A DNA stretch of 64,000 nt from Caldilineaceae bacterium (lineage in GTDB: Bacteria > Chloroflexota > Anaerolineae > Caldilineales > Caldilineaceae): positions 1 to 64,000 of the forward strand of contig JACKBC010000031.1 in NCBI GenBank assembly GCA_020634755.1. Reading direction: 5' to 3'. The notes beneath the pieces were generated by a model. That model ran no database searches and had not been told where the DNA came from. It saw nothing but the letters and a program-made list of their open reading frames with translations. This document shows positions 51,940-61,021 of this stretch, in pieces. Position numbers and translations under genes: made by a program. The first letter of the stretch is position 1; each line of letters opens with the position of its first letter.

Positions 51940-52953
51940 TTATTTATTGCTCGTCAGCCTTGCATATAGCTTTTCATAAGCGTTGATAAACTGCTGCTGC
52001 GAAAAATCGCGTTGACCCACGGTCCGGGCTGTTTCCGCCACTTGAGCATACTGCCCGGACCATTTCTCTACTGCTGCTAACACGCTTTCCGCGTTTACCT
52101 CTTCAATCACAACACCACAGCCGCTCTCTGCCACATAATCCGCCATCGGAATAGCTCGATTCACCAGCACCGGTTTGCCGGCGGCCAGCGCATCCAGCAG
52201 CGAATGGGGATACGCCTTCATAATGCCCGGGCGATTGGCCAGCGCCACCGCCCCGTGCATCTCCGCCAGCACCGCATTCACGTCCACGCGCCGGTTGATC
52301 ACCATCACCCGATCCTGTAAATTGAGCCGTTTGACCCGCGCGCGCATCTCTTCTTCCAGCACGCCGCGCCACAAAAAGGTGAGATGCAAACGCGGCAGCC
52401 GCGCAACGGCCTCCAACAGCGCGTCGATGCCCTTACTGGCAAACTGCGCCTCTGTCCACGGCGCCGAAGCCATGAGCAGTCGAATTTCGCCGGTCAGTGG
52501 CTGGGGATGATGGCGGAAGCGCATTGTGTCGATGCCGGGACGCATCTGGACGCCGGTGGTCACGCCGCGCGCTTGCAGCAGACGCAAGCTGCGTTCGTCC
52601 GGTACGGCCACTGCGGCCATGCGGTTGAAAAAGGCGGCGTTGAGGCGCCCTTCTCCCACACCGCCGCTGACGGCATAGATGATCGGCTTTTTAAGCCAGC
52701 GCAAAAATGGAAACGCAAAGGCATCTGGATTGTAAAAGTGGTGCAGACTTAATTGGGCTTCGGCTCGCCGCAGCTTACCCAGAAGTTGAAAGCCAAAGAG
52801 CAGACGCGGCACATACATGGGTGAATGCTGGTTGGGATTGATGTACCACAAATCGCCGCCAAAGTGGCCGCGCAGCATGTTGATCTCTTGCAACTCGGCC
52901 ACGGCCTCCGGCATTTTGGGCGGCAAAACGGTGAAATGGTAAAGAGGCGGCAT
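51940..52953 (-). CDS. GT4-like glycosyltransferase
   Basis: The product has 337 residues. The N-terminal half contains YVPRLLFGFQLLGKL and the C-terminal half has the donor-binding fold (IRLLMASAPWTEAQFASKGID, HLTFLWRGVLEEEM, NRPGIMKAYPHSLLDALAAGKPVLVN, GCGVVIEEVN). The EX7E-like Glu positions are weaker than in classical GT4 enzymes. It may work on a polysaccharide or cell-wall glycan. It stands downstream of a large hairpin that ends the molybdenum-enzyme transcript. Confidence 0.8.
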   Translation of the reverse strand: MPPLYHFTVLPPKMPEAVAELQEINMLRGHFGGDLWYINPNQHSPMYVPRLLFGFQLLGKLRRAEAQLSLHHFYNPDAFAFPFLRWLKKPIIYAVSGGVGEGRLNAAFFNRMAAVAVPDERSLRLLQARGVTTGVQMRPGIDTMRFRHHPQPLTGEIRLLMASAPWTEAQFASKGIDALLEAVARLPRLHLTFLWRGVLEEEMRARVKRLNLQDRVMVINRRVDVNAVLAEMHGAVALANRPGIMKAYPHSLLDALAAGKPVLVNRAIPMADYVAESGCGVVIEEVNAESVLAAVEKWSGQYAQVAETARTVGQRDFSQQQFINAYEKLYARLTSNK

Positions 52954-53033
52954 GAGGAATGTGATCTACGAATTGGGATTTACGATTTACGATGGTGGAG
53001 GGACGCGAGGAGCTTTAGGAGTATCGCGTGCCA

Positions 53034-53127
53034 GAGGGCCGCTCCTCCCCCTAGCCCCCTCCTCTCCACGAGTGGAGAGGAGGGGGAAGAGCGTACGAAG
53101 TACGCTAAGGGGGAGGAGCGGCCCCCT
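53034..53127 (-). terminator. large nested hairpin between the glycosyltransferase and molybdenum-enzyme genes
   Basis: GGGCCGCTCCTCCCCC at one end pairs with GGGGGAGGAGCGGCCC at the other. Inside, CCCCCTCCTCTCCAC pairs with its inverse around GAG, and AGCGTACGAAGTACGCT is a further hairpin. Nearly all of the 94 bases are paired. It lies just after the stop of the gene at 53131 and is likely a transcript end; it also looks like a dispersed repeat. Confidence 0.7.
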
Positions 53128-53130
53128 CTT

Positions 53131-55755
53131 CTATGAACGCCGCTTCTTGGGTAGCTTCATGGGCAACTGATGGCGCCGCTCGTGGTCAAATTGATAGAGC
53201 GCATTGGCCACCGCGCCCGCCGTGGGCACCAGCCCGATTTCGCCCACACCTTTCAGCCCATAGGCCCCATGGGGGTCCGGCACCTCCACACCCACCACTT
53301 CCATTTCGGGCATCTCTTTGGCGCGCAAGATGCCACACTTGCGCAGCATGGTGCTCTTGGGGCGACCGCCTTCATAGGGCAATTCCTCGCTGATGGCGTA
53401 GCCCAACCCCATGTGGATCGAGCCTTCGATCTGCCCCTCAAAGAGCGTGGGGTTGATAATGCGCCCGGCGTCATGGGCCGCGGTTACTTTTTGCACCTGG
53501 CCCTCATCATCCAGCACTACAAGCTGGGTGGCATATGAATACGAATAATGGGTGATGTCTTCGCCGGACTCGTTTTGATGGCCAGGCTTGGTGGTCCAAT
53601 CGACCACCCACTCACCCATGTAGACGTTACCCGCCAGCTCTGGCAAACTCTTTTGACCCAGGTCGGTGCGCAGCTTGACCGCCGCGTCGAGAATGGCGTT
53701 GCCCAGCAGCGACGTGGCGCGCGACGCCGTGGTCATACCGGTAAAGGTGCCGGCGTCGGTGTCGATGCGCACCTCAATAGCGTCAGGGCCAATGCCGGTC
53801 TCTTCGCACAGCATCTGCACGGCCATGGTGTTGATGCCCTGGCCCATTTCGGTCCAGCCGTGCTCAATCACAACTTTCACATCGCGCTGATCCGAGTCGA
53901 GCCCTTCGTTGCCTGCCGCCACCACCGAAATACGCACGCTGGAGGCATCGGGCATGCCGTTGCCAATCCCGGTGTTTTTGATGCCGCAGGCCAGCCCGGC
54001 AAACTTGGCGCGGTAAAATTCATCTTTCACCGCTTCTAACGTGGCGCGCACGCCCACGCCGCCTTTGAGCACCTGACCGGTGGAGGTGGTCGTCCCCTCC
54101 ACCAGCGCATTGTCATAGCGGAACTGCCAGCGGTCAAAACCGCCCTTCTGGCACAGCTCATCCATACAGCTTTCCAGGGCAAAGGTGGCTTGGTTGACGC
54201 CAAAGCCGCGCATGGCGCCGTTGGGAATATTGTTGGTGTAGACCGCCGTGCTCTCCACATCCACCACCGGCACATAGTATGCCCCCGTGGCGTGGCCAGC
54301 CGCGCGCTCCAGCACTTTCATGCCCACCGAGGCGTAGGCGCCGCTATCGCCAATAATGCGCGCCTTCACCGCAGTGAGCTTGCCGCTGGCGTCACAGCCC
54401 AGGCTATATTCCATCCACAGCGGATGACGCTTGGGATGCATGTTGATCGACTCGTCGCGAGTCAGCGCCACGCGCACGGACCGCTGCAAATGATAGGCGT
54501 AAAGGGCGGCATGGCCCTGCACGGAAAGATCTTCCTTGCCGCCAAAGCCACCGCCATTGGGCACCAGCTGGACGCGCACCTTGTCCAGCGGCAGATCCAG
54601 CAGCTTGGCAATCTGTTTCTGGTCTTCGTAAATGCCCTGGCCCTGGGAGAAGATCTCAACGCCGGCCGCTTGGGCGCCGGCCGCGAGCGGGCGCGCAATG
54701 CAGCATTCGGGCTCCATAAAGCCGTGTTCAATGGTCTGCGTCTGGTAGATTCCTTCGGCCACAAAGGCAGAGGCAGCCAGCGCAGCCTCAGCATCACCCC
54801 GTTTGATCTCCATGTGCGAAAGCACATTGTTGTCATGGGCCTGGTGAACAAGTGGACTATGGGCTGCCAGCGCCTCGTGGGCATCCACCACTGGCTCCAG
54901 CACCTCATACTCCACAACGAGTTGCGCCATGGCCTGCCGCGCAATCGATTCGCTCTCGGCCACCACGCCAGCCAGCACGTCACCAATGTAGTGAGTCACC
55001 TCGCCCTCACCAATCATCAGCGGCCAGTCCTGCTTGATCAGCCCGATAGTCTTATCACCGGGGATGTCGGCGGACGTGAAGATGCGCACCACGCCGGGCA
55101 GTTGGGCGGCGGCGCTGGCGTCAATGCGCAGGACGCGCGCCCGCGGGTGGTCGCTAAATTTGAGGGCGCCATAGAGCATGCCGTCCAGCTTCATATCGGC
55201 CACGTAGGGACGCTGCCCCAGCACGGTGCGGCGGGCGTCATAGCGCGGCTGGCGCGAACCCACTTTGCCATCGCCACGCGGCAGCGGAATCTCCTCTTCT
55301 TTGCGCATGGCGTCGGCGGCCAGCATCACCGCATCCACAATTTTCTTGTAGCCGGTACAGCGGCACAGATGGGGCGTCAGCGCCTGTTCCACATCGGCGC
55401 GCGTGGGGTCCGGGTTCTTGTCCAGCAGCGCTTTGGACTGCATGACAATGCCCGGAATGCAAAAGCCACACTGCACGCCACCCTTTTCTACAAACGCATT
55501 GGCAAAGATATTTTGGTGATATTCGCTCATGCCTTCGGTAGTGATCACATTGCTGCCCGCCACCTTTTTCATGGGGGTCACGCAGGAGAGAAGCGCCTTG
55601 TCGTTGACCTGCACGGCGCAGCAGCCGCACGCCGCTTGGGGTGCGCAGCCATCCTTGGGCGAAATAATCCCTTCATGCTCGCGTAAATAGGTCAGCAGCG
55701 GCAGATCGGGGTCGCCAGTATATTCACGTTCTTCGCCATTGAGTTTGAAATTCAT
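53131..55755 (-). CDS. one-chain molybdenum hydroxylase (xanthine dehydrogenase/aldehyde oxidase family)
   Basis: The product has 874 residues. An N-terminal [2Fe-2S] domain (CAPQAACGCC plus a later C) and a second [2Fe-2S] domain (QCGFCIPG, CRCTGY) are fused directly to the molybdopterin-binding part, so no FAD subunit is included. The molybdenum site region has GGGFGGKEDLS, AMRGFG, and GVGEIGLVP with the catalytic Glu. This fused order is known for the selenium-dependent xanthine dehydrogenase type. The neighbouring candidate selenoprotein adds weight to that, but the assignment is inferred. A perfect 10-bp operator-like palindrome lies just upstream. Confidence 0.85.
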   Translation of the reverse strand: MNFKLNGEEREYTGDPDLPLLTYLREHEGIISPKDGCAPQAACGCCAVQVNDKALLSCVTPMKKVAGSNVITTEGMSEYHQNIFANAFVEKGGVQCGFCIPGIVMQSKALLDKNPDPTRADVEQALTPHLCRCTGYKKIVDAVMLAADAMRKEEEIPLPRGDGKVGSRQPRYDARRTVLGQRPYVADMKLDGMLYGALKFSDHPRARVLRIDASAAAQLPGVVRIFTSADIPGDKTIGLIKQDWPLMIGEGEVTHYIGDVLAGVVAESESIARQAMAQLVVEYEVLEPVVDAHEALAAHSPLVHQAHDNNVLSHMEIKRGDAEAALAASAFVAEGIYQTQTIEHGFMEPECCIARPLAAGAQAAGVEIFSQGQGIYEDQKQIAKLLDLPLDKVRVQLVPNGGGFGGKEDLSVQGHAALYAYHLQRSVRVALTRDESINMHPKRHPLWMEYSLGCDASGKLTAVKARIIGDSGAYASVGMKVLERAAGHATGAYYVPVVDVESTAVYTNNIPNGAMRGFGVNQATFALESCMDELCQKGGFDRWQFRYDNALVEGTTTSTGQVLKGGVGVRATLEAVKDEFYRAKFAGLACGIKNTGIGNGMPDASSVRISVVAAGNEGLDSDQRDVKVVIEHGWTEMGQGINTMAVQMLCEETGIGPDAIEVRIDTDAGTFTGMTTASRATSLLGNAILDAAVKLRTDLGQKSLPELAGNVYMGEWVVDWTTKPGHQNESGEDITHYSYSYATQLVVLDDEGQVQKVTAAHDAGRIINPTLFEGQIEGSIHMGLGYAISEELPYEGGRPKSTMLRKCGILRAKEMPEMEVVGVEVPDPHGAYGLKGVGEIGLVPTAGAVANALYQFDHERRHQLPMKLPKKRRS

Positions 55756-55782
55756 GTGGTGTAATCCTTGCACTCTGTTGCT

Positions 55783-55817
55783 TATTGCTGTATGTCGAAC
55801 AGAGTATTACAGCAATA
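55783..55817. promoter_or_regulatory. 10-bp perfect inverted repeat upstream of the molybdenum hydroxylase
   Basis: TATTGCTGTA (55783-55792) and TACAGCAATA (55808-55817) are exact inverses with a 15-base spacer. It lies 28 bp upstream of the start codon, a typical place for a dimeric repressor. Confidence 0.6.
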
Positions 55818-55897
55818 GAGCAATACAGAAATAAACAATATAAATCTTTTGCAATCGGTATACAATTTATAACCCAAAAAGTCAAGCCCGCCGAAAT

Positions 55898-56680
55898 CTA
55901 CTCTTCCGTCTCGGCCAAATTGACTGGCGGGATAGGCGCCGCTTGCCCCAGCAGAGCCAGCGTAGCTTCCAGCACGCGTCGCTGTTGGGTGGCATCATGC
56001 GGGCGACCCAGCGTGGCGCCGCGCTTGAGGCGCGTAAAGGTGGCGCGCGGCGGTGCAGTGACGCGGGCGCGACCGCCATTCCAGGTGGTCAAGGCGGCGG
56101 GAATGTCGGCCTGCTCCAACGCTCGTGAAATCAGCCCCACGGACTGAGTACAGAGCGGTCAGGCCGGCACCAGCAGCGCGGCTTGTGCGTGCATCTCTTT
56201 GGCCGCCGCCACAATGGCCGGAATGGTCTCATCGATGACGCGCGTCATGTCCGGCTGGTAGCCCATAAAGCTGATCACATCCGGCGCCAGATCGCCAATG
56301 ACGCCCTCGTGCACCAGGTCGGCCAGATGGCCCAGCGGCAGCAGCACTTGCGGATCGGCCAGAACCGCGGCGTGATCATAGTGGGTGTGCGTAAAGCCGA
56401 TTTGGTCCGGCGGCGTAGTTACAGCATAACGCCGAATGGTGTAGTCCCCCAGATCGTTCTCGGCGTCGTATGGCTCCTGGCTGGCCGGCAAATAGCTGCC
56501 CGCCGACGAGATGAAGACCAGCCGGCTCTGGCTCAGATCAATGGCGGGACCAGCCGGCGCGGTTTTGTTGCTGGGCAACTTATACAGATCCCATTTGGTC
56601 TCGCCCGTCTCACCATAATGAGCCAGCCAGCCCGCTTGATAGGCGGCAACCCACTCATCCCGATTTTCAAGTATCTCCAT
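55898..56680 (-). CDS. GrdB/PrdB-family reductase, candidate selenoprotein (in-frame UGA)
   Basis: From ATG 56680 the frame reads 173 residues to ALLVPA, then TGA (56159-56161), and continues in frame as PLCTQSVGLISRALEQADIP to a stop at 55898, in total 260 codons. The N-terminal half (HYDHAAVLADPQVLLPLGHL, GDLAPDVISFMGYQPDM) and the C-terminal half (TWNGGRARVTAPPRATF, KRGATLGRPHDATQQRRVLEATL) belong to one GrdB-like protein. Reading UGA as selenocysteine gives U-PLC-TQS, a redox motif. A SECIS-like hairpin follows the UGA. Reductases of this family use selenocysteine on C-N bonds. A nonsense mutation is the alternative. Confidence 0.7.
56120..56157 (-). promoter_or_regulatory. candidate bacterial SECIS hairpin after the in-frame UGA
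   Basis: Immediately after the UGA, CGCTC pairs with GAGCG. Above an internal loop TCAGTCC pairs with GGGCTGA around an apical GTG. The loop lies about 19-21 bases from the UGA, within the distance known for bacterial SECIS elements, and it offers the G and U typical of their apical loop. Confidence 0.5.
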
Positions 56681-56767
56681 TTTATTCTCCCAATTTTCGT
56701 ATAAACCACAGCTGACACAGATTCTTACTATCGAGCAGAGAAATCTGTGTCAACTATGGTTGCAATA

Positions 56768-58279
56768 TTACGCGCCGGCAATGCGCGGCATGCGGGTCGG
56801 TTCGCGCTGGAGTTCGGCGTTGAGAAAGCGGTGCATAACTTGCGCCTTAACCGCGGCGTAGGCGGGATCGTCCCAGCGGTTATGCACTTCGTGAGGGTCT
56901 TCCTGTAAGTCGAACAGTTCGCCATATTCGTGGTTGCGATAAATGGTCAGCTTGTACCGTTCATCCACATAGGTGCGCAGGTGGACCGCGCTGGGCTGAT
57001 GGCGATTCTCCACCAGCACGTGATCGCGCGCTTGCGCGGCTTCGCCCGTCCACACCGGCATTTGGTTGACGCCCTGCATAAGCCCTGGCACTTCAATGTC
57101 GGCGGCGCTCAAAAAGGTGGGGGCCAAATCGATGAGCGCTTGCAGGGCTTGGCTTTCGGCGCCGGCAGGCACCTGGCCCGGATAGCGCACAATAAAGGGC
57201 AGCCGCACCATGTCTTCAAAGTGAAACGGTCCTTTGGCAACGAGACCATGTTGCCCGATAAAGTGGCCGTGGTCTGTGCTGAAAACCACAATGGTGTTGT
57301 CGGCAATGCCCAATTCATCCAGCTTGTCCAGAATGCGCCCGATCTGCTGGTCCATAAAGCTGATCATGCCGTAATAGACGGCAATATCCTCACGCAGCTT
57401 GGCATCGTCGTGCAAATGGCTGTGGAAGCCGTGGTTGCCATAGGGCGTTTCTCGATAGCGCGCAAAATCAGGATTGGCCTTCTGCGTCTCTTGCAAATGA
57501 TGGGGCAGCAGCGCCATTTCATGCGCGTCCAGCTGCCCCGGAACCATCTGCGCCGGATCATACATAGATGCCCACGGTTCAGAGACTAGATAGGGCGGAT
57601 GTGGGTCGTGAAAGCTGGACCAAAGAAAAAACGGTTTGTCCGCCTGCACGCTCTGTTCAATGTTGGCCATGGTGCGCTCGGCGGTCCAGGTGGTATAGTG
57701 CAATTCTTGGGGCAGCTCCCAGGAATGTTCGCGCTTGGGCGCAGCAGGATTGGGTGGCCACTCCACAAAGTAGTCGCGCCAATTGGTCAACCCCTGCTCC
57801 TCCATCCAGATGGCGTAGTGCTGACCAGCGTGGCTCTCATCGGCGTGGTTGCGCGCCACTTCAATGTGGTCAAAGCCATACCACGGGCCCTGGAAATCGC
57901 GCCAGAAATCGAGATCGCGCAATAGGGGCTGGCATTCCAATGATTCTGAACCGGGCTGCGAAGCCAGTGGCTGAAAGTGCGCTTTGCCAATCAGGGTTGT
58001 ATCGTAACCATGCTGGCTGAAAATTTCGCCCACCGTGGGCACATCTTCGGGCAGCTTGACGCCAATGGTCCAGCAGTGGTGCCAGGCGGGATAGAGCCCG
58101 GTGATGATGGTTGAACGCGAGGGCGAACAGACCGGATTGTTGCAATAGGCGCGGGTAAAGCGCGTGCCTTCGCGGCAGAGTCGATCCAGCGCCGGCGTTT
58201 GGATGCGCGGGTTGCTTACGCCCAGCGTGTCCCAATGCTGCTGGTCGCTGGTAATCAGGAGAATGTTGGGTCTCGTCAT
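56768..58279 (-). CDS. sulfatase (formylglycine-dependent)
   Basis: The enzyme has 503 residues. Cys51 in NPVCSPSRSTIITG is the residue converted to formylglycine (C-x-P-x-R), Asp12 (SDQQ) and later DHGHFIGQHGLVAKG provide metal ligands. No signal peptide is seen at MTRPNILLITSDQQH, so the enzyme is probably cytoplasmic, and the product resembles choline-sulfatase or polysaccharide sulfatases. The fucosidase elsewhere in the window could act on the same sulfated glycans. A family A repeat lies 17 bp upstream of the start. Confidence 0.9.
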   Translation of the reverse strand: MTRPNILLITSDQQHWDTLGVSNPRIQTPALDRLCREGTRFTRAYCNNPVCSPSRSTIITGLYPAWHHCWTIGVKLPEDVPTVGEIFSQHGYDTTLIGKAHFQPLASQPGSESLECQPLLRDLDFWRDFQGPWYGFDHIEVARNHADESHAGQHYAIWMEEQGLTNWRDYFVEWPPNPAAPKREHSWELPQELHYTTWTAERTMANIEQSVQADKPFFLWSSFHDPHPPYLVSEPWASMYDPAQMVPGQLDAHEMALLPHHLQETQKANPDFARYRETPYGNHGFHSHLHDDAKLREDIAVYYGMISFMDQQIGRILDKLDELGIADNTIVVFSTDHGHFIGQHGLVAKGPFHFEDMVRLPFIVRYPGQVPAGAESQALQALIDLAPTFLSAADIEVPGLMQGVNQMPVWTGEAAQARDHVLVENRHQPSAVHLRTYVDERYKLTIYRNHEYGELFDLQEDPHEVHNRWDDPAYAAVKAQVMHRFLNAELQREPTRMPRIAGA

Positions 58280-58295
58280 GCTTTATCTCTTTCTA

Positions 58296-58383
58296 ACTTA
58301 TGTTACGCAAGCCTGGAGAAACGCCGGCGAGCCGACTTTTCTGTTTCTCTCTAGCAGACTGGCTGTCGCTGCGTAACGTGAGT
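58296..58383 (-). repeat. MITE-like element, family A copy 3 (88 bp)
   Basis: It has the same 88-bp length and the inverted orientation of copies 1 and 2. TTCTA flanks both ends exactly (58291-58295 and 58384-58388). It lies immediately upstream of the sulfatase start. Confidence 0.88.
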
Positions 58384-58392
58384 TTCTAATAA

Positions 58393-58474
58393 TGAGTACA
58401 CCGCAACGGTGGTGGCGATCTAGGCGTAGGTCTCGATTGTTGAATCCAACGCTATCTCTTGCCGTTGCCATCTA
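58393..58474 (+). repeat. dispersed intergenic repeat, family D copy 3
   Basis: TACACCGCAACGGTGGTGGC, then GATCTAGGCG, TTGTTGAATCCAACGC and CCGTTGCCATC. GCAACGG and CCGTTGC are exact inverses at its ends. It follows the family A copy by nine bases. Confidence 0.65.
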
Positions 58475-58544
58475 CTTATAATGGACATTTTATTTATAGC
58501 GGGAATTTCATCGGTAGAATGTACCTATGCAGGCCCCGTCCTAA

Positions 58545-58830
58545 ATCTTCCCCCACGCTGTGGAGCTTAGCATTACCCACATCTTTCTTGCCCCGAGTGC
58601 AGGTCAGGTGCGTCGCACGGTCCGCGGCCGCTGTGACTGCGCAGACAACGTCTGGACCGTACGTCGCACACGGGTAGATGAGAACAATTCTCGAGGACAG
58701 TGTGCGACGCACCGGTCACCAACCGATCTGTTTCGCCTTACGCTCTGCGCGCGGTGCGACGCACAGTTCCATTCGCCCCACTTGTGGGTAAAGCTTAGCC
58801 ACGCCGTGGAGGGAGGACTTGCCGCCCCAC
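58545..58830. repeat. composite palindrome of about 285 bp
   Basis: The outer arms CCACGCTGTGGAGCTTAGCATTAC-like and their imperfect inverse (GTAAAGCTTAGCCACGCCGTGG) lie near 58554-58590 and 58781-58813. Inside, GTGCGTCGCACGGTCC is mirrored by GGACCGTACGTCGCAC, and further GTGCGACGCAC copies follow. The same GTGCGTCGCAC core appears in family C. There is no coding potential in the 58475-58911 gap. Confidence 0.6.
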
Positions 58831-58911
58831 TTCGCCTAAGCTGCACTTAGGGCCACGTGGAGAGGAGTGTGGGAAAGGCCTGAATCGTTACGATAATTGC
58901 CCAGGTGGCTG

Positions 58912-60903
58912 CTAGCGGGCCGCTCTGTACGGAAACAACGTGCGCTGAGTTTTCTGCACAAGTTGGGCTACCACACCTCGATGATAGACAAGCCACTCTA
59001 TCATGAGCAGGGCCAAGGCCGCAAACGCCACTATTCGCCACCACTCGTGCCGAGCTTGACCGCTTCCAGCGGCTTGGGCGGTGTCGTTATTGACATGCGC
59101 CGCGGTGGAAACGGGCGCGGCTTGCGGGCGCACGTTCGACTCTTGCGGTGCGTATAGATTTAAGGCAGCGCGACTTTGAATTTTGCCATCCCAGGCCAGC
59201 GTATACAGGCCCAGTTGATGGGCCGTCAGTTGCACAGTCTGTTCTGCGCCGGGTTGCAATTGGGCGCTGGAACCATCGGGCCCAATCAGCGTGGCTGCGG
59301 CCACAGAAGGCGGCAGCGGAATCGTCAGTGGGCTATCTGGCCGCAACGTCGCGGGTAAGGCGCCAACGCCGCCGCCGGTAAGCGCATCGATTAGGTTGAC
59401 CAAGAGCAGCGGAAAGGAGACTTGCAGCGGCAAATCCGAATTGCGCAAATCAAAGGTCAGCACGGCTACGCGCCGTTCGTCCGGCTGCCCCATAAAGAGC
59501 AGGGGCGCTGTTTCATCGTTGCCCGCCGCCCGCCCGTCGACCATAATGGGCTGGGCCCAAGCGGGCAGCGGAATACGCGTAGCTTCCAACACGTTCACAT
59601 CGGCCAGGCTTACAAAGCGCAACAGCGGCGCGTTGACGTCCACCGCTTGCGCCACGGGTTGCTCCAACACGCCGGTGACGGAAAACAGCTCGCTGCTGGC
59701 TGGCGGACCAATAAAGAGTAGGTTGCCACCGGGCAGCGTGGCCGTAATCGGCACATAGCCATCCAAAATGGTCAACTGCGGCGGTGCAGGCGCTTTGGGG
59801 CTGATTTCAAAATCAGCCGGTTTGATGGTGGTTACGGTCAGGTTGGGCAAAAGCGCCAGTGCGGTCTCCAAAAAGCGGTTGCCACTGGTGACCAACATCA
59901 CATTGGTGCTGGTGGTGGCGGCCACCGCCCAGGCCGTATCATCCAGCGGCAGCACGTCTGCGGCAGCATCCAGCTGAGCTTGCACATAGGTCACATTGGC
60001 GGGCAGATCATCAGCCACGATGGTCTGTTCGTCACCCGGCTCCAGCATCAAATCATAGGCATTATAAAGCTGTAATGCCTTGCTTTCGTCGGCGCCCACC
60101 GCAATGGTGAGCCGACGCTGGGCTGGGCTGGCGCTATAATTGGTCACCTGGGCAAAGAGCGTTTGGGCGCTGCCGTTGGCTGCACGATTAAGCGTCAATG
60201 CGCTGATGGCTTGATTGTTGTCGCTGGAGCCCAATGCAGAAAATTGCACATTAGCGCGGCTGGACGAAGTCAATGCATCGGCATTGGCAAAATCGGAAAA
60301 AAGGCCAATCACGGCGTCGGGACGGCGGGCGGCCACAGCCGATGCCAATTCCAGCGCGGCGGCCAAATCGCTGCCGCCCAGCGTGGGCTGCAAGGCGTCT
60401 AGCGCGGCGTAAAGCGGACGTCGATCCTGGCTGGCCGCGGCGACAATTTGGGGCCGCGGCCCCGCGGCGATCAGCGTGACGGCGGCATCCCCAGGCAGGC
60501 CGTCGATCCATTGGCGCATTTGGGTTTTGGCCGCATTGAGGCGAGAGACCGCGCCACCGCGGCCGCTATCTTGCAACACATCTTGCCCCGCATCTTGCGC
60601 CGCCATACTGGCCGATACATCTAGCACCAGCACGGCGGTGCGCCCCGCGGGCCTGTCGGTCCATGTAAACGGGCGGGTGAGGGCCAGAATGAGCAGCGCC
60701 AGAAAAAGCAATTGCAACAGCAGCAGCAGGTTGCGGCGCAGCTTTTGCCAGGGCGCGTTGGCCTCCACATCGCGCACCATGCGCCGCCACAAATAGGTGC
60801 TGGAGACGTTCTGTTCGGTGCGCTGGAGCCGCAGCAGATACATGGCCACAATCAGCGGCAGCAGCAACGCCAGGGCAAAGGCCGCCGGCGAGAGAAAATT
60901 CAT
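58912..60903 (-). CDS. BatA-like membrane protein with von Willebrand factor A domain
   Basis: The product has 663 residues from MNFLSPAAFALALLLPLIV. Two N-terminal membrane helices (about 6-24 and 55-75) are followed by a vWA domain with the metal motif LVLDVSASMA and later FSDFANADAL. A long beta-rich region and a C-terminal helix (IVAFAALALLMIEWLVYH) complete it. The order MoxR - DUF58 - this protein on one strand is the known MoxR/Bat arrangement, in which the ATPase acts as chaperone for metal-binding vWA proteins. The upstream in-frame ATG at 60960 overlaps a repeat and is not favoured. Confidence 0.85.
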   Translation of the reverse strand: MNFLSPAAFALALLLPLIVAMYLLRLQRTEQNVSSTYLWRRMVRDVEANAPWQKLRRNLLLLLQLLFLALLILALTRPFTWTDRPAGRTAVLVLDVSASMAAQDAGQDVLQDSGRGGAVSRLNAAKTQMRQWIDGLPGDAAVTLIAAGPRPQIVAAASQDRRPLYAALDALQPTLGGSDLAAALELASAVAARRPDAVIGLFSDFANADALTSSSRANVQFSALGSSDNNQAISALTLNRAANGSAQTLFAQVTNYSASPAQRRLTIAVGADESKALQLYNAYDLMLEPGDEQTIVADDLPANVTYVQAQLDAAADVLPLDDTAWAVAATTSTNVMLVTSGNRFLETALALLPNLTVTTIKPADFEISPKAPAPPQLTILDGYVPITATLPGGNLLFIGPPASSELFSVTGVLEQPVAQAVDVNAPLLRFVSLADVNVLEATRIPLPAWAQPIMVDGRAAGNDETAPLLFMGQPDERRVAVLTFDLRNSDLPLQVSFPLLLVNLIDALTGGGVGALPATLRPDSPLTIPLPPSVAAATLIGPDGSSAQLQPGAEQTVQLTAHQLGLYTLAWDGKIQSRAALNLYAPQESNVRPQAAPVSTAAHVNNDTAQAAGSGQARHEWWRIVAFAALALLMIEWLVYHRGVVAQLVQKTQRTLFPYRAAR

Positions 60904-60936
60904 ACCGGTTTCCTTGTCCAAAGTCCAAGGTCCAGG

Positions 60937-60986
60937 GTCCAAGATCCAGCGCCGCCACAACAGACCGGCAACGCTGGATCTTGGAC
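60937..60986. repeat. 15-bp perfect inverted repeat with GTCCA repeats
   Basis: GTCCAAGATCCAGCG (60937-60951) pairs with CGCTGGATCTTGGAC (60972-60986). The preceding bases repeat GTCCA/GTCCAAGG several times. It fills the short gap between the DUF58 and vWA genes. Confidence 0.7.
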
Positions 60987-61021
60987 CACTTGACCACGGA
61001 CTAATTGACTACGGGCTACCT

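Noticed and set aside
54190..55686. A 498-codon open frame antisense to the molybdenum hydroxylase
   Set aside because: The hydroxylase frame has all expected motifs. The opposite frame is a His/Arg/Gly-rich shadow without ribosome site.
58494..58850. Small open frames in the palindromic region near 58.6 kb
   Set aside because: They follow from the GC-rich inverted repeats; frames exist on both strands with similar length and no ribosome sites.
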